DNA of 64,000 bases from Nocardioides sp. JQ2195 (GCF_012272695.1 NZ_CP050902.1:3720001-3784000); one strand, 5' to 3'. Shown: positions 24,498-33,396, numbered from the stretch's first letter. The notes: a model not told the origin generated them from the sequence alone. Made by a program: numbers and translations.

Positions 24498-24700
24498 CCG
24501 ATGCCGAGCATCCCGAGCACGTGGTTGAACATCTGGCGCAGCATCTGATCACCGAATCCTCCGGTCACCAGCTGGTAGAGAACGCCGGCCAACCCGGCGC
24601 CGGCAGCCGTGCCGACCGCGTACTCAGCCGTGGTGATGCCGCTGTCGTCACGCGTAACCGGCCCTCGCCCCGTCTGGTGGTCGTGCCGTTGTGCAGTCAT
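24494..24700 (-). CDS. DUF4244 Flp-pilin-like small protein
   Basis: Protein of 68 aa. A polar N-terminus ends in DDSGITTAEYAVG, which resembles the Flp pilin processing site with Glu five residues into the mature helix. A hydrophobic helix and a short C-terminus follow. It is the likely structural pilin of the Tad system here. GGAGG precedes the ATG at 24700. A 199-bp gap with a hairpin separates it from tadC, unlike the overlapping junctions elsewhere in the operon, so it may have its own promoter or be processed separately. Confidence 0.88.
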   Translation of the reverse strand: MTAQRHDHQTGRGPVTRDDSGITTAEYAVGTAAGAGLAGVLYQLVTGGFGDQMLRQMFNHVLGMLGIG

Positions 24701-24862
24701 GAAATCCTCCGTTGTCCCGGCCGCCGGTGCGGCCCTCGCTGCCCACCCTGCGCCGATTCGGCCCGCCACGACGGGACCGGTCCGCGCGATGTGGAGGAGC
24801 GTGATGCGGCCACGGCCTGTGCACGAATTCCGGCTGCGTTCGCACCCGTCCGTGCCGGTCAT

Positions 24863-24892
24863 GGCTCCACCGACCGCAAGGTAGGTGGAGCC
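24863..24892 (-). terminator. intra-operon hairpin between tadC and the pilin gene
   Basis: GGCTCCACC (24863-24871) and GGTGGAGCC (24884-24892) are perfect 9-bp arms with a 12-nt loop. They lie 8 nt after the tadC stop. There is no T tract. It could be a partial terminator or an mRNA-stabilising barrier that allows different pilin and machinery levels. Confidence 0.55.
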
Positions 24893-24899
24893 GTCCCCG

Positions 24900-25613
24900 T
24901 CACCACTGCAGGGACGTCAACGCCGACGCGATCACCGGGACGATGCCGATCACCAGGAACGCCGGGAGGAGGCACAGCCCCAGGGGCACCGCGGCGCGCA
25001 CACCGACCGTCCTGGCGGCGTCCTCGCTGCGGGCGCGTTCCTCACGGGCGAGGTCGGCGCCCAACCCCTGCACCATGGACGCAACCGGGATGCCCGCCCC
25101 CTCCGCTCGGCACAGGGCGCGACCGACACGTTCGAGACCGGGTTGCACCGCCAGCTCGCGCCACACGTCGGCGGCTGCCATGCCGACGGCCAATCGAGCC
25201 TCCGCCCGCCGCAGCGGCTCGACTGCGGGGCCGGGGAACGCGGCGGCCACCTGCCGGATCGCATCTGCCAGCGATCCGCCCGACGCCAGCACCAGCCCGA
25301 TCAGCTGGATCACCTGCGGCAGCTCCCTGGCCACCTGCTCGCGCTCCCGGCGTACGGCGGCGGGCTCCGCGCGACCGATGGTCACCCAGACCGCCGCGAA
25401 GGCGACCGCCGCCACGACCCACCCGACCGGTGGGGCGAGGAAGGTGACGCCCCCGAGTGCGGCCGAGCCACTGATCAGCACCCGGTGACGGACCAAGGGT
25501 GGATCGGGGGTGCGGGAGGGACGTCGGACAGAGCTCGGCTGTGGAACCGGGCGCGGTCGCAGCGCCAGCACCAGGGCCACGGCCGCCAGCACTGCGCTCA
25601 CGAACGCGGTCAT
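24900..25613 (-). CDS. tadC: Tad secretion inner-membrane protein TadC (T2SS F domain)
   Basis: Protein of 237 aa with a T2SSF domain (VARELPQVIQLIGLVLASGG...). One or two N-terminal helices and a C-terminal pair (VPLGLCLLPAFLVIGIVPVI) flank it. It pairs with TadB to form the membrane platform on which the TadA ATPase acts. It is coupled to tadB by ATGA. It is shorter than proteobacterial TadC, as in other actinobacteria. Confidence 0.9.
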   Translation of the reverse strand: MTAFVSAVLAAVALVLALRPRPVPQPSSVRRPSRTPDPPLVRHRVLISGSAALGGVTFLAPPVGWVVAAVAFAAVWVTIGRAEPAAVRREREQVARELPQVIQLIGLVLASGGSLADAIRQVAAAFPGPAVEPLRRAEARLAVGMAAADVWRELAVQPGLERVGRALCRAEGAGIPVASMVQGLGADLAREERARSEDAARTVGVRAAVPLGLCLLPAFLVIGIVPVIASALTSLQW

Positions 25614-26401
25614 GCCGTCGCCTCGACACCGGCGGAGATCGACTCGATCCACCACAGTCCGGTCACCAGGAGGAACAACCCCAGGGCCAGGCACCCCCAC
25701 CCCAGAGGGGTGCCGAACAGGAAGGCCACCGGGTCGCCACCCACCCCTGATCCCATCGCCAGTGTGAGCACCGGAAGGACAGCCATCAACCGTGCCGTGG
25801 AGCGCGCCGACGCCAGCTCGGAGCGCACCACCCTGCGTGTGCCCTCGCGAGCCCGCAGGGTCTGGGCCACCTCGCCCAACGAGTGGGCCAACCCGCTGCC
25901 GGAGCGAGCGGCAACCTGCCACGCGGCAGCGACCAGCCGAAGGTCGCCGGCACCCGGCTCGCCCGCGAGCCCGCGCAACAGGTCGGGCACCGATCCGCCC
26001 ATCGCGTGTGCGCCCACCGCTCGACGCAGCGGCGGCCATGCCACGGCCGCTTCGCGCAGGCACGTGCCGACGGGGAGACCAGCAGCGAGCTCGGCGCCCA
26101 GGATCTCGCAGACCTCCTGGATCTGGGCGCCCGTCGCCGCGGCCAGGACTGCCCGTCGTCGTCGCGCACGGATCGAGGCGACCCCGAACGCGGCGGCCAC
26201 CGCGATCAGCACGGGCACGGTCACCCGCCACGGGGCACCACCGGCCCGGGAGACGGCCAGGACCATCCCCGACCCGAGGAGCGAGACCAACATGAGGCCT
26301 CGGCGCCCGTGCCGCAGCCGGGGCAGTGGTCGGCACAACCACACGGACGTCGCGGCGAGCCCGGCGGCGACCAGCGCCCAGGTCAGGGGCGAGCCGTTCA
26401 T
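25610..26401 (-). CDS. tadB: Tad secretion inner-membrane protein TadB (T2SS F domain)
   Basis: Protein of 263 aa. N-terminal helices (TWALVAAGLAATSVWLC and VTVPVLIAVAAAFGVA) precede a T2SSF domain (QEVCEILGAELAAGLPVGTC) and a C-terminal hydrophobic pair. It is the platform partner of TadC. It overlaps tadA and tadC by 4 bp each. Confidence 0.9.
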   Translation of the reverse strand: MNGSPLTWALVAAGLAATSVWLCRPLPRLRHGRRGLMLVSLLGSGMVLAVSRAGGAPWRVTVPVLIAVAAAFGVASIRARRRRAVLAAATGAQIQEVCEILGAELAAGLPVGTCLREAAVAWPPLRRAVGAHAMGGSVPDLLRGLAGEPGAGDLRLVAAAWQVAARSGSGLAHSLGEVAQTLRAREGTRRVVRSELASARSTARLMAVLPVLTLAMGSGVGGDPVAFLFGTPLGWGCLALGLFLLVTGLWWIESISAGVEATA

Positions 26402-27555
26402 CGCTCCAGGCGATCGGCCAGGCCGACGATCCCGGGCCCCTCGGTCACGTTGCCCTCCGCGTCGAAGGTCAGCGCCGTCGCCATCGACACCAGCCCGTCG
26501 GGACCTCGAGCGGGAACTGCGACCTCCGCGAGGTGGCGGACTCCCCCACGGGTGCGGCCGAGGTGGAGCACCACGTCGAGCGCCGCCGCGATCTGGCTGT
26601 GCACGGCCTCGCGTCCCATGCCGGCAGGAAGCGCCAGCGCCTCGAGCCGGGCCGGCACGTCCGTCGCCGAGTTGGCGTGGACGGTGCCGCAACCGCCCTC
26701 GTGCCCGGTGTTGAGGGCGGCCAGCAGATCAGCCACCTCCACGCCGCGGACCTCGCCGACCACCAACCGATCCGGTCGCATCCGGAGTGCTTGGCGCACC
26801 AGGGTGCGCAGTGGGATCTCCCCAGCACCTTCGACATTGGCGACCCTGGCCTCGAGACCGACCACGTGGGGGTGCTCGGGTCGCAGCTCACTGGAGTCCT
26901 CGACCAGGACGATGCGGTGCAGGGGGTCCACCTCGGCCAGCATCGCTGCCAGCAGCGTGGTCTTCCCGGAGCCGGTGCCACCCGACACCAGGAACGAGAG
27001 TCGGGCCGCGACCACGCGGCGGACGACGGCCAGGGCGGCCGGCCCCAGCGCGGAGTGGTCGGCCAGCTGCTCGAGCGACCAACCGGCCCGGCGCGGGACC
27101 CGCAGCGAGATCACGGTTCCCGGTCGGGAGACCGGAGCCAGCACGGCGTGGCAGCGGGTTCCGTCGCGCAGGCGTACGTCGACACAGGGCGACGCGTCAT
27201 CGAGGCGCCGACCTCCAGCAGCGGCAAGACGCTGGGCGAGCCGTCGCACCGACTCGTCGTGGGGGAACGTGAGGTCGGCTCGTTCCAGTCCGTGGCCCCG
27301 GTCGACCCACACCGACTCCGCACCGTTGACCAACACGTCGGTCACGCCCTCCTCGCGGAGCAGCGGCTCGAGGAGACCAGCTCCCGCCAGGTCGGCACGC
27401 AGCGCCTCGTGAACAGCCAGGACGGTGGCATCACCGACCGGACGACCAGTTGCCCGCAACGCCTGCGCCACGCGTTGTGGTGTGAGCAGGTGGCCGTCAC
27501 GCGCCAGCTGGTCACGGACGGTGTCGAGCAGGTCCGCGGACACGTCATCGCTCAC
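26398..27555 (-). CDS. tadA: Tad/CpaF-type secretion ATPase
   Basis: ATPase of 385 aa that powers Flp pilus assembly or secretion. Walker A is VSGGTGSGKTTLLAAML, the Asp-box/Walker B region is LVEDSSELRPEHPHVV, and VVGEVRGVEVADLLAALNTG is the conserved His/Walker B signature of CpaF/VirB11 proteins. The GTG start at 27555 overlaps the upstream stop as GTGA. One ATPase serves the whole cluster. Confidence 0.94.
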   Translation of the reverse strand: MSDDVSADLLDTVRDQLARDGHLLTPQRVAQALRATGRPVGDATVLAVHEALRADLAGAGLLEPLLREEGVTDVLVNGAESVWVDRGHGLERADLTFPHDESVRRLAQRLAAAGGRRLDDASPCVDVRLRDGTRCHAVLAPVSRPGTVISLRVPRRAGWSLEQLADHSALGPAALAVVRRVVAARLSFLVSGGTGSGKTTLLAAMLAEVDPLHRIVLVEDSSELRPEHPHVVGLEARVANVEGAGEIPLRTLVRQALRMRPDRLVVGEVRGVEVADLLAALNTGHEGGCGTVHANSATDVPARLEALALPAGMGREAVHSQIAAALDVVLHLGRTRGGVRHLAEVAVPARGPDGLVSMATALTFDAEGNVTEGPGIVGLADRLER

Positions 27556-28673
27556 GCCGCCGACCCGGCGATCGACGGTGGCGTCGAGCGAGACGACGAG
27601 GGGTGCGGACGCGGTCCCCGGCCGCCGGCAGCATCGGGGCCCAGGACCTCGAGGACGCTGCGCGCTGCACGGGAGAGCACGCCACGACGCGACTTCACCG
27701 GGCCCTGCCCGAGGTCGATCGCCTCGTCGAGGCCGCGTTGGTCGGGCATCGCTGCCACCACCGGGGCGCCGACGATGCGGTGGGCCTCCGCCGCGTCGAG
27801 GCCGGACCCGCGGATCACCAGGGACAGCGGCCCGGACTGACTGGCGCGGGCCACGAAGCGGGCTGCGGAGGACAGGCCTGGCAGGTTGGCGCGGGTGACC
27901 ACGACCAACGCCTGGCACCGGGCCATCAGCTCCTCGGTCAGTCCTCCTCCGGAGCGTGGCAGGTCGAGCACCACCAGCTGGTGGCCTCGCGTCGCTGCGG
28001 CCACGGCGGCGCGGGCCGCGAACGGCTGGAGCGTCTCGGGAACGTCGGCCCCACCGCACCCGAAGGTCAGCACGCCGAGGCGTCCTCGCCGGGGCAACGC
28101 GTCGCGCAGCGCTCGGGCCCCGAGCCTCCCCGTGGTCTGCTGCAACGCGTCCCAGCGAATGCCCTCGTCTCGCTCCATGCCGAGCACCTGGTCGACCCCC
28201 GGGCCGAGCGGGTCGATGTCGAGCAGGCAGGTGGCCCAGTCCCGGGCAGCCGTCTGGGCGAGCGCACAGGCGAAGGTGGTGGCTCCGGCTCCGCCGGATC
28301 CACCGATCACACCGATCGTCACCCCGGTCGAGTCGAAGCGTTCGGACGAGTCGGCGAGCACCTCCAGGACCCACGACTCCGAGCGCGGCAGCTCGGCAGC
28401 GTTCTCGGCACCGAGCGCCAACGCCGTGCGGAACACCTCGTCGGGCAACCGACCCCAGCCGACCAGGTGCACACCCACCCGACGTGGTGGCTCGATCGCG
28501 GCGACCTCGTCGGCGAGGTCGACCCCCACGATCACGACGGATGCGCCGGCCCAGCTGCGCAGCGCGTCAACCGGGTCCCCGGTCACCTCCGGCATGACCC
28601 CGGCCGCGGCCGCCAGTCGTTGGAGCTCGTCGAGCAGGATCGCGTCACGGGTGAGGATGAGCGGGTTCGTCAT
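27552..28673 (-). CDS. TadZ/CpaE-like (SsaA) ParA-family localisation protein
   Basis: Protein of 373 aa. The N-terminal receiver-like region is degenerate. A MinD/ParA-type ATPase domain follows with VIGGSGGAGATTFACALAQ, a deviant Walker A in which the usual lysines are replaced (GGSGGAGATT), suggesting weak or no ATP hydrolysis. In Tad systems CpaE/TadZ positions the apparatus; the mycobacterial neighbour is annotated septum-site determining. It is the first gene of the operon. ATG at 28673 is used; 28682 is also possible. Confidence 0.85.
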   Translation of the reverse strand: MTNPLILTRDAILLDELQRLAAAAGVMPEVTGDPVDALRSWAGASVVIVGVDLADEVAAIEPPRRVGVHLVGWGRLPDEVFRTALALGAENAAELPRSESWVLEVLADSSERFDSTGVTIGVIGGSGGAGATTFACALAQTAARDWATCLLDIDPLGPGVDQVLGMERDEGIRWDALQQTTGRLGARALRDALPRRGRLGVLTFGCGGADVPETLQPFAARAAVAAATRGHQLVVLDLPRSGGGLTEELMARCQALVVVTRANLPGLSSAARFVARASQSGPLSLVIRGSGLDAAEAHRIVGAPVVAAMPDQRGLDEAIDLGQGPVKSRRGVLSRAARSVLEVLGPDAAGGRGPRPHPSSSRSTPPSIAGSAA

Positions 28674-28789
28674 GCCCACCATGCTCGTCCGGGCAGGGGC
28701 GTCGCGCATCCGCGTCGTACGCCCCCTGTGGACAAGCTGCACCGCGCGCCCTGCGTGTGCGCGGAAACCGGCTCTCCTACGATGGAGCC

Positions 28790-29590
28790 ATGCCTCAGGC
28801 CCCCCGCCAAGCCGCCTTCTTCGACCTGGACAAGACGATCATCGCGAAGTCGAGCACGCTGGCCTTCAGCAAGCCCTTCCAGGCTGGCGGGCTGATCTCG
28901 CGGCGGGCCGTGCTGCGCAGCGCCTATGCCCAGTTCGTCTACCTGGTCGGTGGTGCCGACCACGACCAGATGGAGAAGCTGCGCCAGTTCATGTCGCAGA
29001 TGTGTGCGGGATGGGACGTGGCCACCGTGCGTGACATCGTCGCCGAGACCCTGCACAACATCGTGGACCCCTTGGTCTACGACGAGGCCGTCGGCCTGAT
29101 CGAGGAGCACCAGTTCGCCGGACGTGACGTGATCATCGTGTCGACGTCAGGAGCCGAGGTGGTGGCACCCATCGGCGAGATGCTCGGCGCCGACCGGGTG
29201 ATCGCGACCCGCATGGAGATCGTCGACGGCAAGTACACCGGTGATATCGACTACTACGCCTACTCCGAGACCAAGGCGGAGGCGATCCGCGAGCTGGCCG
29301 CCACCGAGGGGTACGACCTCGAGCAGTGCTACGCCTACAGCGACTCGGTGACCGACGTGCCGATGCTCGAGGCAGTGGGCCATCCCCATGCAGTGAACCC
29401 CGACAAGGACCTGCGCCGGATCGCCCAGAAGAACGAGTGGCCGGTGCTGGTGTTCACCAGGCCGGTGGGCCTGAGACGCCGGATGCGGTTGATCCCGACC
29501 CGGCCCACCCTGGCCGCTCTCGCCGTCACCGGGCTCGCCGTGGCCGGCGGCGTGATCGCGACCAACATCCGCCGTCGCGGCGCCTCCTGA
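28790..29590 (+). CDS. HAD-IB family phosphatase (SerB-like)
   Basis: Protein of 266 aa. HAD motif I is FFDLDKTII, motif II IIVSTSG, and motif III/IV YAYSDSVTDVPML with the catalytic Asp residues. A C-terminal membrane helix (LAALAVTGLAVAGGVIAT) tethers it to the membrane. HAD-IB enzymes act on phosphoserine and other small phosphomonoesters; the substrate is unknown. TACGAT (28778-28783) ends 6 nt before the ATG, suggesting a leaderless start. It is divergent from the Tad operon. The mycobacterial counterpart (Rv3661) has the same neighbours. Confidence 0.9.
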   Translation: MPQAPRQAAFFDLDKTIIAKSSTLAFSKPFQAGGLISRRAVLRSAYAQFVYLVGGADHDQMEKLRQFMSQMCAGWDVATVRDIVAETLHNIVDPLVYDEAVGLIEEHQFAGRDVIIVSTSGAEVVAPIGEMLGADRVIATRMEIVDGKYTGDIDYYAYSETKAEAIRELAATEGYDLEQCYAYSDSVTDVPMLEAVGHPHAVNPDKDLRRIAQKNEWPVLVFTRPVGLRRRMRLIPTRPTLAALAVTGLAVAGGVIATNIRRRGAS

Positions 29591-29909
29591 GTCCACTCGT
29601 GGCACCCGCCCGAGCCCAGACAATGACCGCGAAGTCAAGCCTTGTGGTGCCACGCAAAGCGGCGTACACATGGTTCTAACAACTCAAGAGTTTGCACACG
29701 GACTTGGTACCCACGCGGCGATCTACCCTTCTTCAGGGCGCTTGTCATACCGGGTGACATCCCGAGACAGCAGTTAGATGTTGCACGCCTGATACCCAGG
29801 TCTCGTGTGTCAGCGGCGGCACCTGGATCCCAGCGAATCAGGTGCCGCTCGCATGTCCGGAGGACCCGGGCCAACCCCACAGGTCAACCCCACAGGTCAA
29901 CCCCTCAGG
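29591..29909. other. 319-bp intergenic region without a convincing gene
   Basis: It separates the HAD gene from a convergent gene and is less GC-rich than its surroundings. It holds a short palindrome AACTCAAGAGTT (29681-29692), a hairpin GGCACCTG/CAGGTGCC (29818-29825, 29839-29846), and the start of a 13-bp tandem repeat. Either hairpin could terminate the HAD message. No open frame shows actinobacterial codon bias. Confidence 0.5.
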
Positions 29910-29923
29910 TCAATCCCTCAGGG
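29872..29923. repeat. four 13-bp tandem repeats at the 3' end of a gene
   Basis: Copies of CAACCCCACAGGT start at 29872, 29885, 29898 (CAACCCCTCAGGT) and 29911 (CAATCCCTCAGGG). The last copy and the end of the third include the stop and final codons of the minus-strand gene that ends at 29910, so repeat expansion could shift its C-terminus. Confidence 0.8.
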
Positions 29924-30641
29924 GGCTCTCCTCGGCCGCCACCGTGTAGGCCTCGGTGGCGTAGAGCAACCAGGCGTGGACGCCGTTCGTTCCCGACGCC
30001 TGCGCGTAGGCCCGCAGGTTCGACTCGTACTCGGCGCGCAGCCTCAGGTGGGCTGCCTCCGGCACCAGGAGCGACTTCTCGTCGACCCCCCTGGCCACCA
30101 GCACCAGGCGCTCGGCGGCGCGCGCCACCAGCCCGTTGTGGGAAGCGAACGGCGCACCCGTGGCCAGGTCGGCGTGCACGATCGCGGCCACCAGCATCGC
30201 GGGGGCGGCGGTCGGGCTGAGCAGCCGCTGGGAGAGCGTGCGCAAGCGGTCCGCGGACTCCCCGTCGCGCGGCCGGCCGAGCTGGTCGTCGCGCAGGATG
30301 CCCGTCGCCGCCAGGGCGTGCAGGCGAGCGAACGCCTGCAGCGGCGCGGTCTTCAGCACCGGAACGAGGGAGAGCATCTCGGTGGAGACGCGGACGGCGG
30401 CCTGCGCCGTCTCGTCACCCGTCCCCGACCTGATCTCGTCGGGAGAGGAGCCGGATCCCTCGAGGATCCCGCTGGCGCAGGCCCCCCGCAGCACCGACTC
30501 GGTGGTCAGCTGGGGAGGCGTCTTGCGCAGGCCCCGGTCACGCAACAGGGCGTCGACGCCGTCGCGGGTCGCCGCGAACCCCGAGGGGAGGCCCTCGAGC
30601 TCCCCCAGTGCGGCCAACGGGTCGTTCGTGACACTGCTCAT
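29910..30641 (-). CDS. conserved actinobacterial hypothetical protein (Rv3662c-like position)
   Basis: Protein of 243 aa, largely alpha-helical and soluble, with no catalytic motif I can name. It includes LTTESVLRGACASGILEGSG and a helical C-terminal half ending EAYTVAAEESPLRD. In mycobacteria and streptomycetes a protein of this size sits next to the HAD phosphatase, and automatic annotations call some oxidoreductases. I see no Rossmann motif and no Fic motif (HxFx[D/E]GNGR). The ATG at 30641 has no clear ribosome binding site. Its terminal codons lie inside a 13-bp repeat. Confidence 0.75.
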   Translation of the reverse strand: MSSVTNDPLAALGELEGLPSGFAATRDGVDALLRDRGLRKTPPQLTTESVLRGACASGILEGSGSSPDEIRSGTGDETAQAAVRVSTEMLSLVPVLKTAPLQAFARLHALAATGILRDDQLGRPRDGESADRLRTLSQRLLSPTAAPAMLVAAIVHADLATGAPFASHNGLVARAAERLVLVARGVDEKSLLVPEAAHLRLRAEYESNLRAYAQASGTNGVHAWLLYATEAYTVAAEESPLRD

Positions 30642-30752
30642 GGCAGCCAACGTTAGTGGGTGCCACCGGTCGCCCACCCCGGGTGCCCACCCCCGGCGGC
30701 CCGGGTTCCGGGGTGCGCGGCATCGGCAGCTCCAGCAGGTAGCCTCGGAGCA

Positions 30753-31505
30753 ATGGACCAGCAGATCGCGCCGCAGGATCGCCCGGACTTCCCCGAGGAA
30801 GCCGTGCGTTGGTTGCTCGGTGCCACACCGCGCACGGTTCTGGTGCTCGACGACGCTGCCATCGCAGCCGCGTTCGCCGACTACGGCCACGACGTGACCG
30901 AGGTCCGGGGCAGTGCCGAGGAGCTGCCGTTCCCGCCCCGGTCCATCGACGTGGTGGTCGCCCCGCACGGCGTGCCGGACGACCTGGCGTCGATCACCAA
31001 GGTGCTGCGCCCGGGCGGCCAGCTCGCCCTGATCTGCAACGAACGCGACCAGCGCATCCCGTGGGCCCGCAAGCTCGACCAGTCGATCGGTGCGCCGAAC
31101 GCCGGCGACGAGCCGGCCAGGGACCTCGTGAACTCGACGCTGTTCGGCTTCGTCAGCGACGCCTCGTTCCGCTACTGGCAGGTGGTCAACCACATCTCCC
31201 TCGAGGCACTGGTCCGGGCCGAGCTGCGCCACCTCGACGACGCCGAGGCCGATCGGCGTACGGCGGCCGCCCTCGACCTGTACGCCGACTACGGCCGGGG
31301 TGCGGACGGGATGCAGCTGCCGTGGGTGAGTCGCTGCTTCAAGGCGACCGTGGTCGAGAACGCGTGGGCGCCGCCGCACTCCATCGACGAGGAACGGGCG
31401 AGCGGCTCCGAGGACGGCGACGAGAGCGGGACCGAGGCATCGCAGGAGCCGCCGGCACCCCAGGACGGCTCCGACTCCGACCTGCTGCTCATCGACTTCC
31501 GCTGA
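30753..31505 (+). CDS. SAM-dependent methyltransferase-like protein
   Basis: Protein of 250 aa with a methyltransferase type 11-like core: RTVLVLDDAAIAAAFADYG, then GSAEELPFPPRSIDVVVAPH and LRPGGQLALICNERD. The glycine-rich SAM loop is poor, so catalytic activity is uncertain. The C-terminal 40 residues are acidic and Ser/Glu-rich and end with LLLIDFR. TAGCCT (30740-30745) ends 7 nt before the ATG. It is divergent from the preceding gene and precedes the LytS kinase by 49 bp on the same strand. Confidence 0.78.
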   Translation: MDQQIAPQDRPDFPEEAVRWLLGATPRTVLVLDDAAIAAAFADYGHDVTEVRGSAEELPFPPRSIDVVVAPHGVPDDLASITKVLRPGGQLALICNERDQRIPWARKLDQSIGAPNAGDEPARDLVNSTLFGFVSDASFRYWQVVNHISLEALVRAELRHLDDAEADRRTAAALDLYADYGRGADGMQLPWVSRCFKATVVENAWAPPHSIDEERASGSEDGDESGTEASQEPPAPQDGSDSDLLLIDFR

Positions 31506-31554
31506 GCACGTCCGAATCGAGCCGTGCGTGCGAGCCACGCCCTAGGGTGTCCCC

Positions 31555-32664
31555 ATGTTCGGACGACGGCGTGGCCACCTGGGCTCCGAGGCCGACCGCG
31601 CCACGTTCCGCACCCTGCACACCGCGTCGCTGGCCTCACCGGCACTGCGGGAGGGCCTGACGGTCACCAGCGCGGAGCGCAGCGTCCGGCACCTGCGTGC
31701 ACTGCTGGGGTCCCCGGCGGTGGCGATCACCGACACGGCCGAGCTCCTGGCCTGGGACGGCGCCGACGACCACCACACCCACCAGTGCTCCGACATCATC
31801 GCCACGGTCGTCGAGCACGGCAGCACCCGGGTGGCCGGCCACCGCGAGCTCCCGTGTGACCGACCCACCTGCCAGATCCGCTACGCGGTGATCTCCCCGC
31901 TGGTCGTCGAGGACCGCATCGTCGGCACGTTCCAGGTGTTCACCGGTGATGCCACGGCCGGTCTCGTCCGGGCCGCCGACGAGGTGGCGAGCTGGGTCTC
32001 GGGACAGCTCGAGCTCGCCGAGCTCGGGGCCTCCCGCAACCGGCTGATGGAGGCTGAGGTCCGTGCCCTGCGCGCCCAGATCAGCCCGCACTTCATCTAC
32101 AACTCACTCGGCGCGATCGCCAGCTTCGTGCGCACCGACCCGGACCGGGCACGCGAGCTGTTGCTGGAGTTCGCCGACTTCACGCGCTACTCCTTCCGTC
32201 GGCACGGAGAGTTCACCACGCTGGCCGAGGAGCTGCGCTCGGTCGAGCGCTACCTGCTGCTCGAGCAGGCCCGCTTCGGGGATCGTCTCGCAGTCACCCT
32301 CAGGATCGCGCCCGAGGTGCTCCCGGTCGCCGTACCGTTCCTCTGCATACAGCCGCTCGTCGAGAACGCCGTCCGTCACGGCCTCGCCGAGAAGGGCGAC
32401 GGCCAGATCACCATCATCGCCCGCGACCAGGACGCCGAGTGCGTGATCGAGGTCGAGGACAACGGTGCCGGCGAGGACCCCGAGCGGGTACGCCGAGCGC
32501 TGGCCGGCGACGTCGAGCTCGACTCGGTCGGTCTCGGGAACGTCGACGTACGCCTGCGCGACACCTTCGGGGACGACTACGGCCTGGTCGTGGAGACCGC
32601 CCCCGGAGCCGGCACCCGCGTGATCGTCCGAGTCCCCAAGTTCGCCCCGGGAGTCCACCCATGA
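31555..32664 (+). CDS. LytS-type sensor histidine kinase with soluble GAF-like input domain
   Basis: Kinase of 369 aa without membrane helices. The N-terminal GAF-like region (about 30-150) carries a His/Cys cluster, His73, His74, His76, Cys78 and then Cys101 and Cys106 (PCDRPTCQIRY), that could bind metal or sense redox. The His_kinase domain has ISPHFIYNSLGAIASF (His179), and the HATPase has VENAVRHGL and DNGAG. It belongs to the LytS/YpdA/BtsS group, which senses small metabolites such as pyruvate. TAGGGT (31543-31548) is 6 nt before the ATG. It is coupled by ATGA to its response regulator and lies upstream of two symporters. Confidence 0.92.
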   Translation: MFGRRRGHLGSEADRATFRTLHTASLASPALREGLTVTSAERSVRHLRALLGSPAVAITDTAELLAWDGADDHHTHQCSDIIATVVEHGSTRVAGHRELPCDRPTCQIRYAVISPLVVEDRIVGTFQVFTGDATAGLVRAADEVASWVSGQLELAELGASRNRLMEAEVRALRAQISPHFIYNSLGAIASFVRTDPDRARELLLEFADFTRYSFRRHGEFTTLAEELRSVERYLLLEQARFGDRLAVTLRIAPEVLPVAVPFLCIQPLVENAVRHGLAEKGDGQITIIARDQDAECVIEVEDNGAGEDPERVRRALAGDVELDSVGLGNVDVRLRDTFGDDYGLVVETAPGAGTRVIVRVPKFAPGVHP

Positions 32665-33380
32665 CCGCTCTCAAGGCGCTCGTCATCGACGACGAGCGAC
32701 CGGCCCTCGACGAGATCACCTTCCTGCTCGAGCGCCATCCCGACGTGGCCTCGGTGCGCGCGGTCGACTCCGCCACGGAGGGGCTGCGCATCCTCCAGGA
32801 GTCGGAGATCGACGTGATCTTCCTCGACATCCAGATGCCCGGGCTGACCGGTGTCGAGCTGGCCCAGGTGCTCACCCGGTTCCGCAACCCACCACCGATC
32901 GTCTTCGTCACCGCCCACGAGCAGCACGCCGTGGACGCCTTCGAGCTGCGCGCACTCGACTACGTGCTCAAGCCGGTGCGGGAGGAACGCCTGGCCGAGG
33001 CCGTACGCCGAGTGGTCGAGGGATCCGCACAGCCGGCGACCACCTCCGACGAACAGATCGCGGTGGAGCGAGGCGGCGTGACCCGGTTCGTCCACCGCGG
33101 CGACATCACCCACGTGGAGGCCCAGGGCGACTACGCGCGACTGCACCTCGCAGATGACTCCTACCTGTTGCGCACGCCCCTGACCCAGCTCGAGGAGCAG
33201 TGGGGCCCGGCCGGGTTCCTGCGGATCCACCGCTCGCTGCTCGTGGCGCTCGCGCACATCAAGGAGGTGCACATGGAGGGCGGACGGTGCACCGTCCGCG
33301 TGGGCAACGGCACCGACCTGGTGGTCAGCCGCAGGCACACCCCGGCCCTGCGCGACCTGTTGAGCCGGGGTCGACCGTGA
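32661..33380 (+). CDS. LytTR-family response regulator
   Basis: Protein of 239 aa. The receiver domain has acidic residues Asp10 and Asp11, phospho-acceptor Asp56 (VIFLDIQMPG) and Lys in YVLKPV. A LytTR DNA-binding domain follows from about residue 135 (VEAQGDYARLHLADDSYLLR, then FLRIHRSLLV). It starts inside the kinase stop. By analogy with BtsSR and YpdAB of E. coli, which control transporter genes, the neighbouring symporter genes are the obvious targets. Confidence 0.94.
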   Translation: MTALKALVIDDERPALDEITFLLERHPDVASVRAVDSATEGLRILQESEIDVIFLDIQMPGLTGVELAQVLTRFRNPPPIVFVTAHEQHAVDAFELRALDYVLKPVREERLAEAVRRVVEGSAQPATTSDEQIAVERGGVTRFVHRGDITHVEAQGDYARLHLADDSYLLRTPLTQLEEQWGPAGFLRIHRSLLVALAHIKEVHMEGGRCTVRVGNGTDLVVSRRHTPALRDLLSRGRP

Positions 33381-33396
33381 GCGAACGGGAAAGCCC

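Noticed and set aside
29635..29880. Possible small gene on the minus strand in the gap after the HAD gene
   Set aside because: Codon use and composition are unlike neighbouring genes, there is no ribosome binding site, and the frame crosses a hairpin and a tandem repeat.
29910..30641. Fic-domain or oxidoreductase assignment for the conserved hypothetical protein
   Set aside because: Neither the Fic HxFx[D/E]GN motif nor a Rossmann GxGxxG motif is present.
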